This document shows, piece after piece, positions 43,529-52,408 of a DNA stretch of 64,000 bases; positions within the stretch are counted from its first letter, which is position 1, and the number at the start of each line of letters is the position of its first letter. The notes beneath the pieces were generated by a model. The model was not told where the DNA came from, ran no database searches, and worked only from the letters and a program-made list of their open reading frames with translations. Both the position numbers and the translations under genes were made by a program. The DNA comes from JAKRSE01 sp943369295. Lineage in GTDB: Bacteria; Armatimonadota; Fimbriimonadia; Fimbriimonadales; Fimbriimonadaceae. The stretch spans positions 1,116,001-1,180,000 of the forward strand of contig CALRMU020000001.1 in NCBI GenBank assembly GCA_943369295.1, given 5' to 3'.

Positions 43529-45079
43529 TTACCTCTCCGAAGGAAGAATGATTCCCTTCATGATCGTTCTCTGAGCAGCCAAGAAAACGAACAAGGTTGG
43601 TACGGCAGCCAAAGTCAGAGCCGCCATCATGACTGCCTTAGGAGCGTATCCCTGCATTTGGAAGATGAAGACCATGAGGGTCCACATCTCTTGCTTCTGC
43701 GCGACCAAAAAGGCGAAAAGGAAGCTGCCGTAGGCTCCCATAAAGGCAAGCAATGCCAAGTAGCCAAGCACTGGGCGGCAGAGAGGCAGAGCCATTTTCA
43801 GCAGCATCAGCCAGTCAGTCGCTCCATCGATCTGGGCAGATTCGAAGATCTCTTTGGGTAGAGAATCGAAGAAGCCTTTCAGCAAAAAGATCATGAATCC
43901 GCTTGCCGCTGTTGGAAGAACCAAAGCAGCAAAAGTGTTAAGCAGGCCAAGATCTTTAAGTAGCAGGAACGAGGGGATCATGGCGACTTCGGCAGGGAAG
44001 GCCATTGCCGCCAGAAGAAAGAGCAGGATGTTTGACGTTATGGGCAGTGAGTGCCGCGACAGGGCGTAAGCGCACAAGGGGTTGACAATAAGCTGAGTCA
44101 GCACCGCAAGGGCGCAGAAGAGAAAAGTGTTCCACAGGGCTCGCCCATTAAGAGCGATAAAGTCAAAGACATAGGAGTAGTTGCGAGTGGCAAACTCGCG
44201 ACGGATCTCTCTTTTGTTCTTGACTAGGTGGCTGGATTCAAAAGCAGCTAGGGGAAGGCTGTAGCCGTGCTTAAACTCAAGAAGATCATCCAGCGACTTC
44301 AACCGCCAAGATTTTAGAAACTCGGCCTTCAATTGCTTGTCAGCCAGCTCAATTGTTGCCAGCGGGATCTCTTCTATAAGGCTGGCTCCGCCAGCTAGCT
44401 GAGCCGGCACAGCCGAGATTTGATTGCGATGCTTGGTCCGCAGAAACTCCTGCCACATCCAGGTGCCGGTTATGGGCACTCGAAACTCGGAGGGGAGAGT
44501 TTTCTTAAACTCGATCCAGTCGTTCCACTTGACTCCCTCTTTGGGGTTCCAGCCGGGCCGATCCAGCAGCTCAGCCGGAGCCTGAATGCGGGGGAAGGCG
44601 GGGTTAAGCTCGTTGTAAGTCTGGTTGACTTTTTCCAAAGTGCCGTACTTGGCCTTTAGGTACCTCTGCCATTCCGAGCTGAGACGAGAGGAAACCTGCC
44701 CCGACCTGGTGCGGAATCCGGCCAGCCAATGGGTGGGAGGAAGCTCCATTAAAGTCTTTTCCCAAAACTCCAATTCGTCCGGGTCAGGCTTCATCCCCTT
44801 GAGGGTAGTGGCAGCGCCAAGAGTGTAGGAAGTCATCCTGATCTGGTCACCCCCGTACTTGTCATCCCTGTATTTATCAAAGAGGGCTTGGTCGTCGGTG
44901 AGGTAAAGGGGGATCAGTCGGTTGGCGTTTTGGTCGCTCGGCCCGGTCAATCCAATCGCCCCCATCATGAGGAAGGGGTAGAGGGTCGTCGTGGCCCCGA
45001 TGATCAGGAGGGCGTAGACGACCGCCAGGGCCAGCTTGGCTCTGAGCGATTTTCTACCAACCTTCGTGATCAGGGGCAT
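43529..45079 (-). CDS. MalG-type sugar ABC transporter permease with a large periplasmic insertion
   Basis: 516 aa, against about 280 for the family. One membrane segment (LALAVVYALLIIGATTTLYPFL) is followed by about 255 residues (45-300), then the standard MalG half: 'ALWNTFLFCALAVLTQLIV', 'NPLCAYALSRHSLP', and the EAA loop IFESAQIDGATDWLMLLKMA. The inserted part repeats a W/F-x-x-F/Y-L-K pattern (SEWQRYLKAKYGTLEKVNQT, then WQEFLRTKHRN, then KAEFLKSWRLKSLDDLLEFK). No partner permease, binding protein or ATPase is adjacent. TAATAT lies 6 bases before the ATG. Confidence 0.85.
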   Translation of the reverse strand: MPLITKVGRKSLRAKLALAVVYALLIIGATTTLYPFLMMGAIGLTGPSDQNANRLIPLYLTDDQALFDKYRDDKYGGDQIRMTSYTLGAATTLKGMKPDPDELEFWEKTLMELPPTHWLAGFRTRSGQVSSRLSSEWQRYLKAKYGTLEKVNQTYNELNPAFPRIQAPAELLDRPGWNPKEGVKWNDWIEFKKTLPSEFRVPITGTWMWQEFLRTKHRNQISAVPAQLAGGASLIEEIPLATIELADKQLKAEFLKSWRLKSLDDLLEFKHGYSLPLAAFESSHLVKNKREIRREFATRNYSYVFDFIALNGRALWNTFLFCALAVLTQLIVNPLCAYALSRHSLPITSNILLFLLAAMAFPAEVAMIPSFLLLKDLGLLNTFAALVLPTAASGFMIFLLKGFFDSLPKEIFESAQIDGATDWLMLLKMALPLCRPVLGYLALLAFMGAYGSFLFAFLVAQKQEMWTLMVFIFQMQGYAPKAVMMAALTLAAVPTLFVFLAAQRTIMKGIILPSER

Positions 45080-45162
45080 TGTATGATATTATGAAGAAGA
45101 TTCCGGCACCGGACTGCACAAAAAATGATTTCTAACCTGGGAGGCCACGACCTCGCTGCCCT

Positions 45163-45951
45163 GTGATTCCCTTCACTCTTGGGGGAATCACTCTTCAAAT
45201 TGACCCCGATCAGACAGGGAGACTGAATTCCGGCTTCATGACTGGAGGGATTGCCAACTGTTGCGAATGCGAAGAATGCACGGCGATTGAACTCCTCGCA
45301 TTCTTGTGTCTTCGTCCAGAGCTTGCCGAACTATTGGCGTCTTGTCTCATTGATCCGTGTAGAGAAGTCTACATGGAGCTAAGAAGCAACAGGCGGGGTG
45401 ATCCTGATGGCTTTAAAAGGATCTTGTGGGCTTGGCCCCTCTGTGGATCTGATGTTGATTTTTCTCCTCAGAAACCGCAGCTTCTTTCTGGTCAAGACTA
45501 TGCCTGGCTCAGTAAAGAAGCCCCGGCACTTGATTATCGTTGGAATCCAGATTCTCAACAAGCTCTGGAGACGGCCGAGCCAAACATCTGTGCTTGGCTG
45601 TCTGTCTCTAGGCTGATTCCATCTCTTCAGGCGACCGCCGAAACATTTGTGAAGGAGTATTTCAAGGAGCCTTGTCGCAAATGCCGCAGCGAGAATCGGT
45701 TAACTTTCTTTCCTAACAGGAAGAGCTGGGTGCATAGAGAGATCGCTGGTCGAGTCTGTGCAACTAACTCTGCTCTTAAGGGCCACCGTCTTAAAGCGAG
45801 TTTCTGCGCTCGGTGTCATGAGAACTATTCACTTTGGGTGCCAGATAAGCCTCCATTCTTCAATTCAGGCGCTGTTCGAAAACCGTACAGAGAATGGCGC
45901 AAGCAAATGGGGGTATTTGGTCGACAGCCGCCTGACTTTGGCGACTACTGA
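45163..45951 (+). CDS. Cysteine-rich protein of unknown family
   Basis: 262 aa, starts at GTG 45163 (no ATG in frame nearby). N-terminal CCECEEC cluster (about 33-39), then CxxC in PCRKCRSENRL (about 171) and a later CARCHENY, so it probably binds metal or forms a zinc ribbon. No signal peptide or membrane segment. Stands alone between divergent and convergent genes, with 20 bases to the mcsB-like stop. Function unknown. Confidence 0.65.
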   Translation: MIPFTLGGITLQIDPDQTGRLNSGFMTGGIANCCECEECTAIELLAFLCLRPELAELLASCLIDPCREVYMELRSNRRGDPDGFKRILWAWPLCGSDVDFSPQKPQLLSGQDYAWLSKEAPALDYRWNPDSQQALETAEPNICAWLSVSRLIPSLQATAETFVKEYFKEPCRKCRSENRLTFFPNRKSWVHREIAGRVCATNSALKGHRLKASFCARCHENYSLWVPDKPPFFNSGAVRKPYREWRKQMGVFGRQPPDFGDY

Positions 45952-45971
45952 GGATCTGTCTGAATTCCCGA

Positions 45972-47012
45972 TCAACTGGCCCGTTCAGCCGCTTCAAGAA
46001 TCCGCCGAATCCCCGCTGCCCTGAGCCGAGCCGCAGCGCGGGGGTCCGGAGTCCCCTGAAGTTCCAGCAGGGCAATAGCCTTGTCGATCTCCTTCAAGGT
46101 TCCAGGAAGAGAAGGCAGCCCCTCGGCTCGCCCCCACCGGACCAAAGAAAGGCTGCGGATCGCTTCAGCCGTTTCGATTTCGGCGGCGGCCACCAGTTTA
46201 GTCCTCGCCTCCCATGCCCAAAGGCGAATCATTTCTTTGGAGATGGAATTCCTGGCTTCCTTTTCTGAACTGATCAAGTACAAACAGGCGCCGCGAAAAT
46301 CGGCAAGGCTTCCCGTGATCATGGAAATCTGGAAGAAGGCGCCGACCGGGTGGCTTGTTTCGCCGTAGACTCCCCTGACCACAACGCCTCGAGATTCCAA
46401 GGCGGTTTTGACCCTTGGCATCTGACCGGTTCTATCCAGCCCCGGCAGGTGAGCCAGAATTGATCGCCTGCGGCCTTCTCCGGCATTTTGGGGGCTGGCG
46501 GCCAGGTATCCCCACTTGGCAAGATGAGCAAAATCCAGCCGCTCGGCCAGACATTTAAGCAGAGCCTCTGCCTTGGCTTCAGCCTCTTCAATCTCGAACC
46601 CTGGGGTCACCGCCTGCAGCCTTAGGTGGTCTTCTTCGTTGACCATTAGGCAAAGGCCGCGGGGCTGGTCCATCAGCAGGCAGGCCGATTCATCTCTATA
46701 GGGGAAGTCGGTGGAGATAAGTCGGCAGCCGATGAGGTAATCCCGTTCGACTTCGCTGATTTTGCTAAGGGAGCTGAGCCGAGGATTGCAGATCTCGGCA
46801 GCTTTTTCGACTCGCTTTCTCACGGCGAAAAGCTCTTCACGCGTCGCGGTGCTGGGGAACCTTGCCCCGGTAAGGCACCGAGCGTGGCGGACTCGGCTGG
46901 AAACGATGACGGATTCTTCCGGTCCACGCCTCTGCAGCCAATCTGGCAGAGGCATTGACCTCAAAACCATTTCCTGCCAGGCTTCTCCGCCGCTTCCCGC
47001 CATCGGGTTCAT
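45972..47012 (-). CDS. mcsB: McsB-like protein arginine kinase, with Cys replaced
   Basis: 346 aa. Phosphagen-kinase fold: substrate/nucleotide Arg in VSSRVRHARCLTGARF, the NEEDHLRLQ motif (125-129), RRRS at 181-184, and the RGVYGE block (213-218). These are the marks of McsB, which phosphorylates arginine on proteins for ClpCP breakdown. The conserved block around the active Cys (B. subtilis reads T-S-C-P-T-N) is AASPQN here: position 173 is Ser. The usual neighbours mcsA, clpC and ctsR are absent. Activity uncertain. Confidence 0.85.
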   Translation of the reverse strand: MNPMAGSGGEAWQEMVLRSMPLPDWLQRRGPEESVIVSSRVRHARCLTGARFPSTATREELFAVRKRVEKAAEICNPRLSSLSKISEVERDYLIGCRLISTDFPYRDESACLLMDQPRGLCLMVNEEDHLRLQAVTPGFEIEEAEAKAEALLKCLAERLDFAHLAKWGYLAASPQNAGEGRRRSILAHLPGLDRTGQMPRVKTALESRGVVVRGVYGETSHPVGAFFQISMITGSLADFRGACLYLISSEKEARNSISKEMIRLWAWEARTKLVAAAEIETAEAIRSLSLVRWGRAEGLPSLPGTLKEIDKAIALLELQGTPDPRAAARLRAAGIRRILEAAERAS

Positions 47013-47116
47013 TGTGACCGAGAAATTGGCCAGAGGTTTACGTAGGGCTTACACTCGGCCCAATAGTTTGCTGCAGTGAGCACAAGCGTTTGTGCATTGG
47101 CTATGCTAGCGTTGTT

Positions 47117-48619
47117 ATGGCTCTCAAAATCGCCATCATCGGGGCGGGCAGTGTTGGGTTTACCCGCACCATGGTCCGGGATATTTTGTGCATTCCTGAA
47201 CTGCAGGATTCTGAATTTGCTTTTCACGATATCAACCCGCACAACCTTGATATGGTTCTGCAGTTGGTGAAAAGAGACATCGCCCACAACAAGATTCCGG
47301 CAACCGCCATGGGGACCTTGGATAGAAGAGAGGCGATTGCAGGGGCCAACTACATTTTCAGCTTTGTTAGGGTTGGGGGGCTGGAAGCTTTTCAGACCGA
47401 TGTTGATATTCCTTTAAAGTACGGGGTGGATCAGTGTGTTGGCGACACCCTCGGTCCTGGGGGGATCATGTACGCGCAAAGAGGCATCCCGGCCCTGCTC
47501 GATTTCTGCAAGGATATAAGGGAGGTCGGCGCTCCGGGAGCTTTGTTCCTCAATTACTCCAACCCTATGGCGATGCTGACTTGGGCCTGTGTAAAGTACG
47601 GGGGAGTTGACACAGTGGGGCTCTGCCACGGAGTGATTCATGGCCACCACCAGATTGCCAGCGTGTATGGCTTAAAGCAGAGCGAAGTTGACATCGTCTG
47701 TGCAGGAATCAACCATCAAACCTGGTACGTAAAGGCAAGCCACAAAGGGAAAGACCTTACCGCTGGCCTTCTGGAAGCCTTTGAAAAGCACGAGGAGTAC
47801 AGCCGAACCGAAAAGGTGCGGATTGACATGCTTAGGCGGTTCGGCTTTTATTCCACCGAAAGCAACGGGCACCTGAGCGAGTATGTGCCCTGGTACCGAA
47901 AGCGGCCGCAGGATATCCCTAAGTGGATCGACACTTCTAGCTGGATCAACGGCGAAACGGGGGGCTACCTTAGGGTCTGTAAAGAAGGCAGAAACTGGTT
48001 TGACCACGATTTTCCGAACTGGATGAAGGAAGATCCCTTTGTCTATTCGCCTGAAAAGAGAGGCCAGGAGCATGGCAGCTACATTCTGGAAGGCCTGGAG
48101 ACGGGGCGAATCTATCGCGGTCACTTCAACAGAGTGAACAAGGGCTGCATTTCCAACCTTCCGGATGACTGCATTATCGAGGCTCCTGGTTATGTTGATA
48201 GAAACGGAATTTCGATGCCCCCAGTTGGAGATCTGCCTTTGGGCTGTGCGGCGGTATGCAATGCTTCGGTTTCAGTACAGCGCATGGCGGTTGAAGCGGC
48301 TGTTCACGGGGACGACACTTTGCTTAGGCAGGCGATGATGATGGACCCCTTGACGGGGGCCGTCTGCGATCCTCCTGAGATTTGGCAGATGGTGGATGAG
48401 CTGCTTGTGGCTCAGTCCGAGTGGCTTCCTCAGTACGGTGCTGCTGTTTCACTGGCTGCCGAGAGGCTTGATGCGGGGAACCTGATTCCGACTCTGGATG
48501 GCTATAAAGGAGCGGTTCGAATTGCGGAGATGTCGGTGGAAGAGATGTCGGCCGACAGGGAAGAGGTCAACAAGAAAATCAACGACCCGGACAAGGCTCA
48601 GGTGGCTCCTAAGACGTGA
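47117..48619 (+). CDS. GH4 family alpha-galactosidase/alpha-glucosidase
   Basis: 501 aa. NAD+ and Mn2+-dependent hydrolase: Rossmann GAGSVGFTRTMVRDIL, GPGGIMYAQRGIPALL, NYSNPMAMLTWA, metal ligand Cys in GLCHGVIHGHHQI and His in CAGINHQTWY. It cleaves alpha-linked disaccharides inside the cell, via a 3-keto step. ATG 47117 is chosen; 27 upstream bases add nothing of the family. TATGCT lies 9 bases before the start. Not in an operon. Confidence 0.92.
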   Translation: MALKIAIIGAGSVGFTRTMVRDILCIPELQDSEFAFHDINPHNLDMVLQLVKRDIAHNKIPATAMGTLDRREAIAGANYIFSFVRVGGLEAFQTDVDIPLKYGVDQCVGDTLGPGGIMYAQRGIPALLDFCKDIREVGAPGALFLNYSNPMAMLTWACVKYGGVDTVGLCHGVIHGHHQIASVYGLKQSEVDIVCAGINHQTWYVKASHKGKDLTAGLLEAFEKHEEYSRTEKVRIDMLRRFGFYSTESNGHLSEYVPWYRKRPQDIPKWIDTSSWINGETGGYLRVCKEGRNWFDHDFPNWMKEDPFVYSPEKRGQEHGSYILEGLETGRIYRGHFNRVNKGCISNLPDDCIIEAPGYVDRNGISMPPVGDLPLGCAAVCNASVSVQRMAVEAAVHGDDTLLRQAMMMDPLTGAVCDPPEIWQMVDELLVAQSEWLPQYGAAVSLAAERLDAGNLIPTLDGYKGAVRIAEMSVEEMSADREEVNKKINDPDKAQVAPKT

Positions 48620-48655
48620 TTAGCGGGTGGTCTAAGCCTTTACAACCTGAATCGG

Positions 48656-48661
48656 TATAAT
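48656..48661 (+). promoter_or_regulatory. -10 promoter element (TATAAT) close to a start codon
   Basis: Perfect TATAAT ending 9 bases before the TTG start of the Wzz-like gene at 48671. With a transcription start about 7 bases downstream, the mRNA would have almost no leader. No good -35 box at 17 bases. See finding on leaderless genes. Confidence 0.5.
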
Positions 48662-48670
48662 TTTTAAATC

Positions 48671-49438
48671 TTGCCGCCAAATCTGAAAGCAAAAAGGAAG
48701 ACACAAGGTCAGGCGTTTGCTTGGTCCATTATGATGTTATTGAGCGTTATAGTTGGTAGTGGCCTGTACGGCTATTTTGAATCAAAACCAGCATTGTGGC
48801 AAGCCAAGGCTGTCATCCTTATTCCACACTCTGTAAGGTCAACGGATAGTTTGCCAGCGGCATTTGCTCGTGCGGATGAATCTAGATCCTCATTGTCGAG
48901 ACTCCAGGGTCTTGTAAGGAGTAAACGCGTCCTGTCCTCTGCACTTGGCGCATCAGCATGGAAGTCTGGTGCGGACTCCTTGAAAACTGAGATCGATGAT
49001 GGTGCTGGTCAGCTGACACTGAAGTACCGCTCGCATGTTTCAGGCAGCGAGGCCAGCGAGAAGCTTAATAAAGTTCTTAAAGCATTAAGAACTCAATATG
49101 ACCTGACAATTGCAGAGTTTGCGGAATCCTCGGTTCAAGTACTCAAAACCTATCGGCAGATATTGCTGGTAGAACAAGCAAAAAAAGGCGAAAGCAAAAC
49201 AGAAGCAATGGATTCATCGAGATCAAAACAAATCAATAGCATAGGAGATGCTATTGTATATTCGAAGTCAAGTGCTTTAAGCAAGGCGTTGGGTTGGATT
49301 GTGTTGCAGGCACCCGAGGCTGATTCAAGTCCATTGACAAAAGGGTCTTTAGAGCTAGCCTTGACAGGGTTTTTTATATGTTTTGGTGTACTAACGCTTC
49401 TTAAAGCTTTTCTTTCAAAAATTTTGGGCGTGTTGTAG
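48671..49438 (+). CDS. Wzz-like chain-length determinant
   Basis: 255 aa. Two membrane segments, near the N-terminus (AFAWSIMMLLSVIVGSGLYG) and C-terminus (LELALTGFFICFGVLTLL), with an exported coiled-coil middle. This is the polysaccharide co-polymerase plan, without an ATPase domain. Start at TTG 48671. Its stop shares a base with the next start (GTG 49438). A+T-rich relative to flanking genes. Confidence 0.7.
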   Translation: MPPNLKAKRKTQGQAFAWSIMMLLSVIVGSGLYGYFESKPALWQAKAVILIPHSVRSTDSLPAAFARADESRSSLSRLQGLVRSKRVLSSALGASAWKSGADSLKTEIDDGAGQLTLKYRSHVSGSEASEKLNKVLKALRTQYDLTIAEFAESSVQVLKTYRQILLVEQAKKGESKTEAMDSSRSKQINSIGDAIVYSKSSALSKALGWIVLQAPEADSSPLTKGSLELALTGFFICFGVLTLLKAFLSKILGVL

Positions 49439-50706
49439 TGGAAGCAGCAGATGGTTTCTGTATCGCGGCATTTATCTTCGCCGTCACAGTACTTCTGCTT
49501 CAGCCGCTTGATCCCATGAGGGCATTTCTGGCTGGAAACTTAATCTACTTATCGCCAGCTCTTATTGGTGAGCGTGACTATTTCTATGGCTCTGGGCCAG
49601 CAAATTATGAGGGAGTCCTCTTTGTAAGCTTGATAGTCGCAGCTACCGCCTTTGTATGCATTATACTTCCACCACAACGACAGATAGCCACTTTACAATC
49701 TAGTCGTCTCATTAGACTGACTGGATGTTTTCTGGCCTTGGCTTGTATCGTTCTACTTGTCTACTTTTCCCTTAAGTACTCACCCTTGTTTTGGGTGGCT
49801 GGCAGAAAGGATATTCCACTCTCGGGCGGTGAAGTTGCGATCCATCGTATGATGGCGAGCTATGTAGCCATATTCGGCATTTGCAGGAGGCATAATCTGT
49901 CTCTGATAGTTGGTTCGATTGCTTTGGTAATCCACACAATAATGGGTGACCGCACTGCGGTTACGATGGTTATAGGGGCTGCATTCCTACACTATGGAAT
50001 GAGTACAGGGTTTCCACTATGGAAGATAATTGCGAAGAAGTGGGTTCTATGTTTGCTCTTGGCTGCCGTTGTTTTGTTTGGGAAATTATTCTATAACACA
50101 GCATTTTTGGTCCTGCGCGGTGATTTTACACAGGCTTCGGAGGTTGCCAGAATCACCCTAGAAAATCCTTCGTACCCTGAAAATCTTGTCATTTACTCAA
50201 TATTTGATAAATCCATAGCTGAGAACTTTCGATTGGATTCTATCGATTTCATTGGCAACCTGTTTAGGGTTGTGCCTCTTAGAGAAGCACTATCCTCAGC
50301 TGAGAACAGAGATTTTAACATGCTGTCTCAGGACAGGCTTTTTCCTGCAGTCACTAGGGCAACCATGGCCAGGAATCCTTGGGCAGAAGCTTGGGCCTAT
50401 GGGGGCGGGGCAGGCATCGCTGTAGTTCTCATGAGCTTCTTGAGCACTTTGCATATCCTTCAGCAGATGGCCAAACACAGGCAGCACTGGGCTTATCCAG
50501 CCATCATTTTGGCCAGCGGCTACTTTGCCCTGTATTGTCATAGAAACACGTTGTCTCTGTCTATCGGCACTGTTGTCCGAACAGTGCTTGGCTTCGCACT
50601 CTTAATTCTCTGTCTTCATGTTTTTCTCTTAACAATCGGCTACGTAGTTTCAATATTGAGGACCCGGTTTGTTCCCCAGCCAATTGAGCAGCGCTTAGAT
50701 CAATGA
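49438..50706 (+). CDS. Wzy-like oligosaccharide polymerase
   Basis: 422 aa, ten or so hydrophobic segments, with the largest outside loop at about 225-310 ('FTQASEVARITLENPSYPEN...NPWAEAWAYGGGAGI'). Multi-pass plan and position between Wzz- and Wzx-like genes suggest a repeat-unit polymerase. No motif confirms this. Starts at GTG and overlaps the next gene by 4 bases. Confidence 0.65.
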   Translation: MEAADGFCIAAFIFAVTVLLLQPLDPMRAFLAGNLIYLSPALIGERDYFYGSGPANYEGVLFVSLIVAATAFVCIILPPQRQIATLQSSRLIRLTGCFLALACIVLLVYFSLKYSPLFWVAGRKDIPLSGGEVAIHRMMASYVAIFGICRRHNLSLIVGSIALVIHTIMGDRTAVTMVIGAAFLHYGMSTGFPLWKIIAKKWVLCLLLAAVVLFGKLFYNTAFLVLRGDFTQASEVARITLENPSYPENLVIYSIFDKSIAENFRLDSIDFIGNLFRVVPLREALSSAENRDFNMLSQDRLFPAVTRATMARNPWAEAWAYGGGAGIAVVLMSFLSTLHILQQMAKHRQHWAYPAIILASGYFALYCHRNTLSLSIGTVVRTVLGFALLILCLHVFLLTIGYVVSILRTRFVPQPIEQRLDQ

Positions 50707-52148
50707 AATTCTCTGTTGGAAAAATTGATCAAGCTATAGGGTGGAATCTTGGCGCTCATGCAATACAAGCATTGAGCATTATTGTTCAAGCAGTCATCGT
50801 TTCTCGAGTCCTCAGCCCGACGGATATTGGCTACTTTGCCATTGCCAGATCTGTACTTAGTTTATCTCGAGCTGTTCCAAATACAGGAATACTCTATGCG
50901 ATGGCAAGTCTTAAAAATCTAAGGGTTGTCCACTCTAGAATGGTTTCTGGGATCATGCTTGCAGCTGGTGCCATTCAAGCATTTGCTATGATTGGCGGAG
51001 CTCTGATTTTTGGAAGCCTCTCAGGACATCAATACATTGTCTTAAGCATTATCTTACTCAGTGGATTGTGCCTTATTGACGGACAGCTTCTGCCCGTAGA
51101 AGGACTGAAAGTACGGTCAATGGACCATAGGCAATTGACGATAGCCGACCTATTGGCCTTTGGCTCTGCAGTGACAGGTCTGCTTATTGGCCTAGCATGG
51201 GGACTTGGTGTTTTCTCTCTGGTTCTTGCAAGCTACATGGAGAGTATTCCCAAAGTTATCTATCTCCGTACGATAATGTGGAAGGAGACTGCACCCTTGT
51301 TTCCGAGATTGAAACTCATCTCAGCAATTCTCTCTCAAGGTGCAAAGCTCTCAATATCCAGTGTTTTTCTTCTGATTTCTACACAGGGTGATAGACTTTT
51401 GATCGGCACCTTTTTGGGGCCGGCCATAGCTGCGAGCTATTGGAGAGCGAACCAAGCCTTAAACGTTCCCCTTTCTTTTCATGCTCGCGTGGCATACCGG
51501 GTGCTGATATCTACTGCCTCAGCAGAATCCACGGCAGGAATCACGCAGCAAAGAGTTGCGTCACTTTCTACAGTTCTTTCTGCTCGATTAGGACTTTGCA
51601 TTGGGTTGGGAAGCTTTTTCCTGGCAGACCCCCTAATTCTGCTCTTCTTAGGAGATGCCTGGAGCATGACCGCAATCTCTATGGTCGCTTTGGCACCTTG
51701 TATTGGCTCTAAGTTTCTTATTCGGTCACTTGATTCACTTTTGGTTGGTGGGTCTCATGTCGGATCAAGTGTACTAGGGCAGGGATTTTTGGCTATCGGG
51801 CTCATTTTGGCAATAGCTTTAGGTTTTCAAGGTGGGCTATGGGTTGTCTGCATTTTTATCAGTGTGGTTTTCGTTCTAGGCGGCTTGCTCTATTCGTTTC
51901 TTGCCTTAAGGGCGAATCTTTTGACACAAGCAGATTTTAGTAACACGCTTTTGAGGCTTTCTCAAGATACGGTGGTTTTCTGTCTGCCTTTTATTGGCCT
52001 TCATATCGGTCTGGGGGCGATTTCAGCACCAAAATTGATAAGTACTGCAATTGAGGTTCTTTTTGTCCTTTCTTGGTTTGTCTTTATTCTTTTGGATCTA
52101 AACAAGGAAGCCAGGCAAACTGGGCGGGTTTCGTCTCGTTCAGGCTAA
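50703..52148 (+). CDS. Wzx-like flippase
   Basis: 481 aa, about twelve to fourteen membrane segments. N-terminus IGWNLGAHAIQALSIIVQAV and SRVLSPTDIGYFAIARS is typical of the PST-family oligosaccharide flippases. Third gene of the A+T-rich trio, translationally coupled to the polymerase-like gene. No glycosyltransferase or sugar-nucleotide gene is nearby. Confidence 0.85.
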   Translation: MKFSVGKIDQAIGWNLGAHAIQALSIIVQAVIVSRVLSPTDIGYFAIARSVLSLSRAVPNTGILYAMASLKNLRVVHSRMVSGIMLAAGAIQAFAMIGGALIFGSLSGHQYIVLSIILLSGLCLIDGQLLPVEGLKVRSMDHRQLTIADLLAFGSAVTGLLIGLAWGLGVFSLVLASYMESIPKVIYLRTIMWKETAPLFPRLKLISAILSQGAKLSISSVFLLISTQGDRLLIGTFLGPAIAASYWRANQALNVPLSFHARVAYRVLISTASAESTAGITQQRVASLSTVLSARLGLCIGLGSFFLADPLILLFLGDAWSMTAISMVALAPCIGSKFLIRSLDSLLVGGSHVGSSVLGQGFLAIGLILAIALGFQGGLWVVCIFISVVFVLGGLLYSFLALRANLLTQADFSNTLLRLSQDTVVFCLPFIGLHIGLGAISAPKLISTAIEVLFVLSWFVFILLDLNKEARQTGRVSSRSG

Positions 52149-52203
52149 ACAGTTCCACAGGGTCATGCCCGTCACAACTATTGGTCCGTGTCAGACTGAC
52201 GGT

Positions 52204-52389
52204 ATGAAAGTCAATCTAGACATCCCCGATCCCCTGTACAAGAGGCTGCGGACCCAGGCTTCGGTGAGGGGAATGAGGGTCAAGGACTTTATGGTCGTCT
52301 TTTTGGAAGAGGGTCTTGATCAGTTGGGGGAAGAGGGACTGCGATCTGCTGATGGCGAAACAGACACAGCTGCTGAAAAAGATGATTGA
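52204..52389 (+). CDS. Small ribbon-helix-helix-like protein, possible second antitoxin
   Basis: 61 aa. KVNLDIPDPLYKRLRTQASV, RGMRVKDFMVVFLEEGLDQL fits an RHH antitoxin or CopG-like fold: one strand then two helices. Acidic tail. It sits 19 bases before the VapB-like gene and on the same strand. Start set at ATG 52204. Resembles the next gene in layout (DIPDPLYKRL versus DLPKELIDKL) and may be its diverged copy. Confidence 0.55.
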   Translation: MKVNLDIPDPLYKRLRTQASVRGMRVKDFMVVFLEEGLDQLGEEGLRSADGETDTAAEKDD

Positions 52390-52396
52390 GAGGTGA

Positions 52397-52402
52397 TACT
52401 AT
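52397..52402 (+). promoter_or_regulatory. Extended -10 promoter element of the vapB-like gene
   Basis: TGA-TACTAT matches TGn plus TANNNT, and ends 6 bases before the ATG at 52409. This would give a leaderless or very short leader mRNA for the antitoxin gene. Confidence 0.45.
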
Positions 52403-52408
52403 AACTTC

